Of a stretch of 31,575 nt of DNA, positions 26,999 through 31,575 are shown in pieces. The stretch is from Deltaproteobacteria bacterium (lineage in GTDB: Bacteria > Myxococcota_A > JAADFL01): the NCBI GenBank assembly GCA_013152945.1, contig JAADFL010000035.1:1-31575 (forward strand). Direction: 5' to 3'. The notes beneath the pieces were generated by a model, which was not told the DNA's origin, did no database searches, and saw nothing but the letters and a program-made list of their open reading frames with translations. Each line of letters starts with the position of its first letter. The stretch's first letter is position 1. Position numbers and translations under genes: made by a program.

Positions 26999-27068
26999 TA
27001 AACCTCCGTCCCCTGGTCCTCCTCCTGGTCCTCCTAAACCTCCGTCCCCTGGTCCTCCCTGGTCCTCC
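26999..27068. repeat. Short tandem repeat patch containing the CCTCCGTCCCC motif
   Basis: A 24-nt unit (beginning TAAACCTCCGTCCCC and ending GGTCCTCC) occurs exactly twice, at 26999-27022 and 27035-27058, a period of 36. A shorter unit, CTGGTCCTCC, occurs four times. The strand is almost pure pyrimidine. It lies immediately beyond the stop of the minus-strand RDD gene. Its core is the reverse complement of the GGGGACGGAGG/GGGGACGGATTTA copies at about 10.64 kb. It is too short and has too few copies for a CRISPR. Confidence 0.75.
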
Positions 27069-27070
27069 TC

Positions 27071-27613
27071 CTATTCCGGTTCCTCGGTTGTATGCCTGAA
27101 CAAACCATCGGCAACGGCGCTATGCTTTGCAAGCTTGTGCCACACCGGCCTGCCCGCCGTAATAACCCTGGTGTCTGCAATCACATCTCCTGCCCGTGCA
27201 CCCTCTTCATCAGTAAAGATCATGTACAATTCGAAGGCGATTACACCGGCGCCAAGAGTTAAAAAAAGGATCCACCCGACCAGGGGTATCAATGCAAGTA
27301 TTGCGGCAAAGACTATCGGTAAATTTCGGAGCACGGAATGACGAAACGAAGCCGGTTTACCTGAACGCCTCCTGATCACCTGCAATCCTGCCAGCAACTT
27401 GCCGGGCGACCGGCCATGCGTGAAGCCGTCGGCAAAAAAAAGGTATGCCAGGCCTGCCAGGGGACCCACCGGGTTGTCCCACCATGCGAGGACGATGAAT
27501 ACCAGCAGGTCGGCGGCCTTGCCTACAACCCTGTTCCATTTACCAGGCGCCAAGTGACCGCCCTGCACGGTTTCGGGTATTTCCGTGCTTTCCGTGCCGT
27601 CGTTCTCAGTCAC
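27071..27613 (-). CDS. RDD-family membrane protein
   Basis: 180 residues from GTG 27613, whose GTGA overlaps the stop of the preceding gene. Features of the RDD family are seen: WNRVVGKAADLLVFIVLAWW (here Lys-Ala-Ala-Asp takes the place of Arg-Asp-Asp), YLFFADGFTHGRSPGKLLAGLQVIRRRSGKPASFRHSVLRNLP, and two to three more hydrophobic segments ending in ARAGDVIADTRVI. It is the second RDD protein in the window and a simple single-domain one. It closes a four-gene minus-strand cluster. A role in transport is often suggested for RDD proteins but is not established here. Confidence 0.82.
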   Translation of the reverse strand: MTENDGTESTEIPETVQGGHLAPGKWNRVVGKAADLLVFIVLAWWDNPVGPLAGLAYLFFADGFTHGRSPGKLLAGLQVIRRRSGKPASFRHSVLRNLPIVFAAILALIPLVGWILFLTLGAGVIAFELYMIFTDEEGARAGDVIADTRVITAGRPVWHKLAKHSAVADGLFRHTTEEPE

Positions 27614-27798
27614 TTCCGATCGATCTCCTCTTGCCTCGAAAACAGGATGAATGCCATGGCCGGTCTCTTGGATGCGTCACGCATGGCGAATTGAATGCCT
27701 TCGAACGTCCAACCTGATGCTACTGTATCGTTGATGGCTGTTTCCAGCTCTTCGTCCGTTACAGTCGAAACCTCTACCACTTTGTACTTCAAAGCCAT
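27610..27798 (-). CDS. DUF4177-like small protein
   Basis: 62 residues from ATG 27798 (MALKYKVVEV...), 8 nt after the upstream stop; an upstream in-frame ATG at 27861 would overlap the preceding gene by 56 nt. The pattern is like that of DUF4177 proteins: a strand with YKVV, then ELETAINDTVASGWTFEGIQF, where a helix is followed by Gly-Trp, then a final strand AMAFILFSR. They are small cytoplasmic alpha/beta proteins of unknown role. The stop overlaps the GTG of the RDD gene, so the two are likely translated together. Confidence 0.65.
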   Translation of the reverse strand: MALKYKVVEVSTVTDEELETAINDTVASGWTFEGIQFAMRDASKRPAMAFILFSRQEEIDRK

Positions 27799-27805
27799 GT
27801 GTTGT

Positions 27806-28216
27806 TCATTCACCAAGAAGTATTCGGGCCAGGAGTTCAGCGTCTCCAATATCTTCGCCACTGGCTTTATAGGTGCCTGTTTGCGCCTGCCGGATAGTTG
27901 AGTCCATGGTGTACCCTCCTTGATCGACCAGCCTTGTTATGTAGACTTCATCGACCTTGTATGCAGTCTCACCAATGACTACAGAGTCCATGTAATGCTC
28001 ACCGTCTATGCTTGAGAGTTCTGCGATTGGGACTATCCTGCCTATGAGGCCGCGGGAATCATCGGTTTCACCGAGTTCTTGCAGGAAACGCACCGCAGGT
28101 ACAAGCTCATAAATGCGGTTGTCGGCCAAGACAGTCATCTGTTCTCCAGCCAGCCTGATCTTGCCCTGTGAAGCCCACCTGTCCAGTTGTTCCATTGTCA
28201 CGAAATGGCTAGGCAT
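27806..28216 (-). CDS. Conserved-looking protein of unknown function
   Basis: 136 residues from ATG 28216 with GGGGAAAGAAA before it; a TTG nine codons upstream is a weaker option. The opening is MPSHFVTMEQLDRWASQGKIRLAGEQMTVLADNRIYELVPAVRFLQELG, then GLIGRIVPIAELSSIDGEHYMDSVVIGETAYKVDEVYI. The first part reads like a helix plus beta-hairpin (LDxWxxxGKIxLxG), and the second half like a small beta-rich domain with Tyr-x-x-Asp-Ser-Val. No catalytic motif, signal or membrane segment was found. It lies between the cupin gene (43 nt) and the DUF4177-like gene (7 nt) in the same direction. Confidence 0.6.
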   Translation of the reverse strand: MPSHFVTMEQLDRWASQGKIRLAGEQMTVLADNRIYELVPAVRFLQELGETDDSRGLIGRIVPIAELSSIDGEHYMDSVVIGETAYKVDEVYITRLVDQGGYTMDSTIRQAQTGTYKASGEDIGDAELLARILLGE

Positions 28217-28259
28217 TTTCTTTCCCCATGGCAACAAGCCCAAGAATAATCAGCGTCAT

Positions 28260-28634
28260 TTATATCACGTCCCTTTGGCGCCGGGCAATAGTTCTTCCCA
28301 AATAACCCATGTGTATTACCAAAACCGATGCAACTCGTTTTCCGATTGCCTTCAGGTCATGGGGTGAGCCCGGGGAAATCACCAGGTATTCTCCGGGCCC
28401 GAGGATGTACTCATCAAAATTTAATCCCACGTGGAGCCTGCCCTTTTCAACGATCAACAGCTCTTCGGCTTTGTGCGAATGCTTTTTTATAGATGCTCCG
28501 GCCTGTATTTCAATTCTTGCCAGGCCGCCTTCGGAAGTCGTCAGTTTGATCCTGCTGACTCCCGGGGCAGGTTCGTCACCGGCGGATTTGTCCAGGCGGC
28601 CATGGAGCGGTGCATCCTTTGTTTCGGCACTCAT
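28260..28634 (-). CDS. Cupin-domain protein
   Basis: 124 residues from ATG 28634. The open frame extends upstream but through promoter-like sequence. A single cupin barrel is visible: IEIQAGASIKKHSHKAEELLIVEKGRLHVG carries the first cupin motif with two His and one Glu as metal ligands, and LGPGEYLVISPGSPHDLKAIG is the second motif with the last His. All four ligands are present, so it likely binds a metal. Small cupins of this form act as dioxygenases, isomerases or simple sensors, and specificity cannot be read. It is the first gene of the four-gene minus-strand cluster. Confidence 0.8.
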   Translation of the reverse strand: MSAETKDAPLHGRLDKSAGDEPAPGVSRIKLTTSEGGLARIEIQAGASIKKHSHKAEELLIVEKGRLHVGLNFDEYILGPGEYLVISPGSPHDLKAIGKRVASVLVIHMGYLGRTIARRQRDVI

Positions 28635-28643
28635 GCTTACAAG

Positions 28644-28670
28644 ATAGTAGCGAACAAGTAATCCTGTCAA
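28644..28670 (-). promoter_or_regulatory. Possible promoter of the cupin cluster
   Basis: On the minus strand a perfect TTGACA (28665-28670) is followed after 15 nt by TACTAT (28644-28649). The transcript would begin only a few bases before ATG 28634, which fits the absence of a ribosome site. The short spacer lowers confidence. Confidence 0.35.
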
Positions 28671-28694
28671 AAAAATACAGGAATTAATGATTGC

Positions 28695-28724
28695 TTGGCC
28701 GGTTATGGATTCGGGGGATATAAT
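28695..28724 (+). promoter_or_regulatory. Probable promoter of the 197-residue unknown gene
   Basis: TTGGCC (28695-28700), an 18-nt spacer and a perfect TATAAT (28719-28724). The transcript would begin near 28731, about 40 nt before ATG 28773. The element is back to back with the cupin-cluster promoter. Confidence 0.5.
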
Positions 28725-28772
28725 ATATAGAAGGACATGACAGGTACCCAGGTAGGTAAAGAGGTGCAATAA

Positions 28773-29366
28773 ATGACAAGGAATGCCGGGAAACAGGATT
28801 TGCTGGTAATTGGCAGCCTTGCCGGATTTTTTTACGAGGTGTTATCCAATACTGCCAGGAAGTTGCAACTTGAACTTAGTCATCCGGTACAAAGCTACCT
28901 GGTGAGTCTCCTCTCCAGCCGTGCAAGGCAGGATTATGATCCAAGAGGCCTGGAACCAATCGGGCCGGAACTCCTTAAAGCGCTTGCGGAAAAAAGCGCG
29001 GCGAAACGTTTGAGCATATTAAAGAGAATAGGCGACCGGGCCTTGTACGAAGGGGGCTATTTTGCGGCAAGACTGGTCGACTCGGTGTTAGATGTAGATT
29101 ACTATCGCGCAATAGGCAAAGATGCATACCAAGTGTTGGCGGTCGAACACTACAAGCAATATTTGAGAAGACTTTTCAGCGAGTTGGCAGCGAGGTTCAA
29201 AGATCTTTCCATTCTACTCGGAGAGGCTGCAGAGTCGGGGCACTATTCGCCCCAGTCCAATCTGGCGGATCTATACAATCGATGGATCGCCACGGGCAGC
29301 AGGCAATTGGCCGAACGGTTGAGATCAATGGGAATATTGCCTGTCAAGCCGGGCATGGACACTTGA
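28773..29366 (+). CDS. Helical protein of unknown function
   Basis: 197 residues; ribosome site GAGGTG upstream of ATG 28773. The product appears soluble and all-helical, with no signal peptide. Recognisable stretches are LSHPVQSYLVSLLSSRAR, ILKRIGDRALYEGGYFAARLVDSVLDVDYYRAIGKDAYQVLA, and a C-terminal LADLYNRWIATGSRQLAERLRSMGI. The GDxALYxxGYF...VDxxYYxxIGxxAY pattern reminds me of uncharacterised proteins of myxobacteria and relatives, but I cannot give a family name. The conserved Asp/Tyr/Gly residues suggest a ligand pocket. It precedes the Ser/Thr kinase gene by 128 nt on the same strand, so a link with kinase signalling is possible but unproven. Confidence 0.65.
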   Translation: MTRNAGKQDLLVIGSLAGFFYEVLSNTARKLQLELSHPVQSYLVSLLSSRARQDYDPRGLEPIGPELLKALAEKSAAKRLSILKRIGDRALYEGGYFAARLVDSVLDVDYYRAIGKDAYQVLAVEHYKQYLRRLFSELAARFKDLSILLGEAAESGHYSPQSNLADLYNRWIATGSRQLAERLRSMGILPVKPGMDT

Positions 29367-29494
29367 CTTGTAAATCGAGGAAAGCCAAATCCCTTGCCCA
29401 TCCGTATGAAACCATATACATATTGAAACAAGGTTTGTAAGAGTTACTACAACATTGGCGCGCTCAAGAGATCACAAGAGGAACAGGACCTGGA

Positions 29495-31207
29495 ATGGCC
29501 CACTGCCCGGTATGTAATTCAGAACTCGTCAACCAGGCGGAGTTCTGTCCCTATTGCGGCGAAAAACTGGGGGGCGCCTATGACCCGTTCGTAGGCAAGA
29601 CCATCAATGATGCCTATTTTATTGAAGAGCTCATCGGATCCGGCGCGATCGGCAGGGTGTACCTGGCGCAGCAGCTTTCCCTTAGCAAGCCTGTGGCAAT
29701 CAAGCTCTTGAGACGTAACCTGGCCGAGAATGAAGAAGTCAACGAAAGGTTCCAAAGAGAAGCCATGGCCGCGAGCAGGCTGACCCATCCCAACTCGATA
29801 GCGGTTATCGATTTCGGTGAGAGTGCTGACGGGGACCTTTTTCTGGTCACAGAGTATGTCAGGGGAAAGGCTTTGTGCGACTTGATCGACGAGCAGGATT
29901 GGCTGCCTGCCGATCAGGTTGCATCCATAGCCATACAGGTGTGTTCCGCCTTGATCGAGGCCCATGCCCATAAAGTTATCCATAGGGATATCAAGCCTGA
30001 GAATATCATGATCGTGCGCCAGCGGGACGGCAAGGACTTGGTAAAGGTCCTTGATTTTGGAATAGCCCAGATTCAGCAGGCCCCACAACTCAACCTGCCC
30101 CGTTTGACTCGCTTCGGCATGGTTTGCGGCACCCCCGAATACATGAGTCCTGAACAGGCGAGGGGAGAGAACCTGGACGAGAGGACAGACATATATTCCC
30201 TTGGTGTCGTGATATATGAGGCACTGACCGGAAGCCTGCCTTTCGACGGACCTTCAGCAATGGATATTGTTTCCATGCATATAAATGACATACCGGAGCC
30301 ACCCTCGAAAAAATGCCCGCAGGCGGTGATTCCAAAGTCAATGGAAGACTTATGTCTCAAGGCATTGTCGAAAAAAAGAGATGAGCGATTTTCCAGCGCA
30401 ATCGAGTTCCAAAAAGCCATTGAGCATGCATTGAAGACAATGGAAAAGGAAATGGAAAACAACTACGATTCGGAAAAGGCTGTTTCTGATTCTCCCGGCA
30501 ATGTTGAATCGAATATTGGATACGAAGTTGAATTCAACGATAACAATGTCTCCAAAGGCGGCTTCGAATTTGATTTGGGCCCACAAGAATATATTGCTCC
30601 CGGCACCCATTACGACCAATTAAAGCAGTTACGGGTGTCACCACAAACCAGATCTTTCAAGAATAACATTGGAGGGCCTGCCGCTTTGGAGGATGTAGAC
30701 CTTGAACTGGACCTGTCCAAGGTGAAGAAGCATGCCGGCAATGCTAAAAAACCGGGTGCAGCCTCCCCGGCTCGATTGAAAAAGGCCGGCCACGGTTTTC
30801 TGAACACATTGACCATGTTCCTGCTCATATTGATGCTGCTGGCCGGGGCCGGTATTTTCCTGGTTCGTGAACTTGGGAGCATTGACCTGCCGATCGTGGA
30901 AAACAGGGTCGGAAACAACCAGAACGTGGTCAAATTCTATCAGCTTCCGGACCCGCAAAAGGACTTATACCGCAAGGCCAACATGCATATCATCAATGAA
31001 AGGTGGAAGCCCGCGGCAAGGCTGCTGAGGCGATTGTTGCGCAATCAGCCCGCCTTTGCAGAGGCATACAGGCAGTTGGGAATGTGTTATTTGGGTATGG
31101 GCCGTGAAAAGCAGGCTGCCGCAGCCCTGGGCAAGTACCTAAAAATGGTGCCCCGCGGGGCCAGGGCAAGGATGGTCAGGAGAGTAATCAGGGAACACAA
31201 TTTATGA
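29495..31207 (+). CDS. Zinc-ribbon Ser/Thr protein kinase with TM segment and TPR tail
   Basis: 570 residues from ATG 29495 with AGGAACAGGA upstream. Residues 4-21 are a zinc ribbon (CPVC...CPYC). Residues about 40-310 are a Hanks-type kinase: Gly-rich loop IGSGAIGRVYLA, VAIK Lys70, HRDIKPEN Asp165, DFG Asp187, activation loop with CGTPEYMSPEQ, and DIYSLGVVIYEALTGSLPF. All catalytic residues are kept, so it should be active. An acidic low-complexity linker follows, then one membrane segment (about 437-459). Outside the membrane are roughly 110 residues with a TPR pair (AEAYRQLGMCYLGMGREKQAAAALGKYL). Kinase and zinc ribbon should be cytoplasmic and the TPR periplasmic. No phosphatase gene is near. 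Confidence 0.94.
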   Translation: MAHCPVCNSELVNQAEFCPYCGEKLGGAYDPFVGKTINDAYFIEELIGSGAIGRVYLAQQLSLSKPVAIKLLRRNLAENEEVNERFQREAMAASRLTHPNSIAVIDFGESADGDLFLVTEYVRGKALCDLIDEQDWLPADQVASIAIQVCSALIEAHAHKVIHRDIKPENIMIVRQRDGKDLVKVLDFGIAQIQQAPQLNLPRLTRFGMVCGTPEYMSPEQARGENLDERTDIYSLGVVIYEALTGSLPFDGPSAMDIVSMHINDIPEPPSKKCPQAVIPKSMEDLCLKALSKKRDERFSSAIEFQKAIEHALKTMEKEMENNYDSEKAVSDSPGNVESNIGYEVEFNDNNVSKGGFEFDLGPQEYIAPGTHYDQLKQLRVSPQTRSFKNNIGGPAALEDVDLELDLSKVKKHAGNAKKPGAASPARLKKAGHGFLNTLTMFLLILMLLAGAGIFLVRELGSIDLPIVENRVGNNQNVVKFYQLPDPQKDLYRKANMHIINERWKPAARLLRRLLRNQPAFAEAYRQLGMCYLGMGREKQAAAALGKYLKMVPRGARARMVRRVIREHNL

Positions 31208-31262
31208 TAACGTGCCAGGTTAATAATAACACCGGGAACAATGTCGCAGAATGCACTGTCGA

Positions 31263-31307
31263 AGCCGAGTCAATATGTCAGTAAAGAGCCGAGTGAAAAT
31301 GTCAGTA
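31263..31307. repeat. Two 21-nt direct repeats, transposon-end-like
   Basis: AGCCGAGTCAATATGTCAGTA (31263-31283, 21 positions) is repeated with two differences at 31287-31307 after a 4-nt gap. Short repeated blocks containing TGTCAGTA, spaced by about 24 nt, resemble the multiple transposase-binding sites at the ends of IS21-like elements. No transposase lies inside the window, so if it is an element end the body would be to the right or has been lost. Confidence 0.45.
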
Positions 31308-31341
31308 GGGGTAATGGTTCATGCCACATACCTTAAGTAGG

Positions 31342-31359
31342 GGCGGTTCGCGAACCGCC
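31342..31359. repeat. 18-bp perfect palindrome
   Basis: GGCGGTTCGCGAACCGCC is fully self-complementary. It lies in gene-free sequence 135 nt after the kinase gene. No T-run follows. It resembles widely dispersed palindromic repeats seen in many environmental genomes and may also fold as a hairpin in RNA. Confidence 0.7.
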
Positions 31360-31438
31360 TATGCGAGATCCAATCCGAACGATTTGTATTTTATCTCCTG
31401 GACCAGGCCGGCTTTCCACCGCCCTCACCCCCTTTTAT

Positions 31439-31467
31439 CCCCCTCTCCCGCAGAGCGGGCGAGGGGG
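31439..31467. repeat. Long GC-rich hairpin, REP-like
   Basis: CCCCCTC-T-CCCGC (31439-31451), loop AGA, GCGGG-C-GAGGGGG (31455-31467): 12 pairs with a single internal mismatch. The surrounding text, CCCTCACCCCC before it, is the familiar form of a dispersed palindromic repeat found in many bacterial genomes. It has no trailing T-run and is therefore not a classic terminator. Confidence 0.65.
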
Positions 31468-31575
31468 ATTGTTTGGTGCCAATGATTCCTGGGGCGTTGC
31501 CCCATAAGCGCTAAATTGTTTTAAAATCATTATTTATAAATAAAGTAGTGTGATAACTGTGAGTTACGTTTACGA

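Larger units (their letters stand above)
31208..31575. other. Gene-free right end with repeats and palindromes
   Basis: 368 bases with no supported coding region. It contains a pair of 21-nt imperfect direct repeats (31263-31307), a perfect 18-bp palindrome (31342-31359), a long GC hairpin (31439-31467) and a TGGGGC-GTT-GCCCCA hairpin (31490-31504). An AT-rich tail (31505-31575) could hold a promoter for a gene beyond the window. Together these look like dispersed-repeat or mobile-element debris. Confidence 0.6.

Noticed and set aside
26999-27068. CRISPR-like direct repeats
   Set aside because: There are only two exact copies of a low-complexity unit, the spacer itself consists of the shorter repeat, and no cas genes are nearby.

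Overview
This is a gene-dense bacterial chromosomal window of about mid-range GC. The gene set includes a class II tRNA-Leu with encoded CCA, Rho, NAD-dependent DNA ligase, a split-type methylmalonyl-CoA mutase with its epimerase, a UROC1-like long urocanase, FecR, CHAT and CHASE2 signalling proteins, a zinc-ribbon Ser/Thr kinase and many lipoproteins. It suggests a delta-proteobacterial lineage (Myxococcota or Desulfobacterota-like). That placement rests on gene content alone, and no marker here fixes the phylum.

Layout. 1-6.9 kb: the tail of a secreted beta-helix protein; an overlapping pair encoding an RDD-SpoIIM fusion membrane protein and a lipoprotein that looks like a dead alpha/beta hydrolase; a methyltransferase; an unrecognised protein with three copies of a helix-turn-helix-like repeat plus a Tudor-like tail; and a CBM9-like lipoprotein just downstream of tRNA-Leu(UAA). 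7.2-10.5 kb: a two-gene operon of urocanate hydratase and an M20 amidohydrolase behind a good sigma70-type promoter. 10.66-11.75 kb: an AT-rich decayed type II restriction-modification island. It holds a PaeR7I/XhoI-like endonuclease split by a one-base frameshift and a beta-class methyltransferase cut off exactly at a GGGGACGG-type repeat. 11.75-12.38 kb: a largely gene-free leader region with two hairpins, the second followed by a T-run.

12.4-18.2 kb: the most striking functional unit, a three-gene operon of an exported TPR-CHAT (caspase-like) protein, an exported FecR-TPR protein and a CHASE2 adenylate cyclase. All three have predicted extracytoplasmic parts, which suggests an envelope-sensing proteolysis and cAMP system. 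18.4-20.5 kb: methylmalonyl-CoA mutase large subunit and methylmalonyl-CoA epimerase (propionyl-CoA metabolism). 20.5-24.9 kb, minus strand: a DUF4139 lipoprotein and LigA. 25.2-26.9 kb: Rho and a small Cys-containing protein. 27.07-28.63 kb, minus strand: a compact cupin / unknown / DUF4177-like / RDD cluster, with a 36-nt-period repeat patch after its last stop. 28.8-31.2 kb: an unknown helical protein and a zinc-ribbon Ser/Thr kinase with a C-terminal TPR tail. 31.2-31.6 kb: no gene seen, but several repeats and palindromes that look like remnants or the edge of mobile or REP-type elements.

No CRISPR array, rRNA, intact transposase or prophage was found. The best candidates for something undescribed are the triple-repeat DNA-binding-like protein at 5.0-6.0 kb and the CHAT/FecR/CHASE2-cyclase operon.
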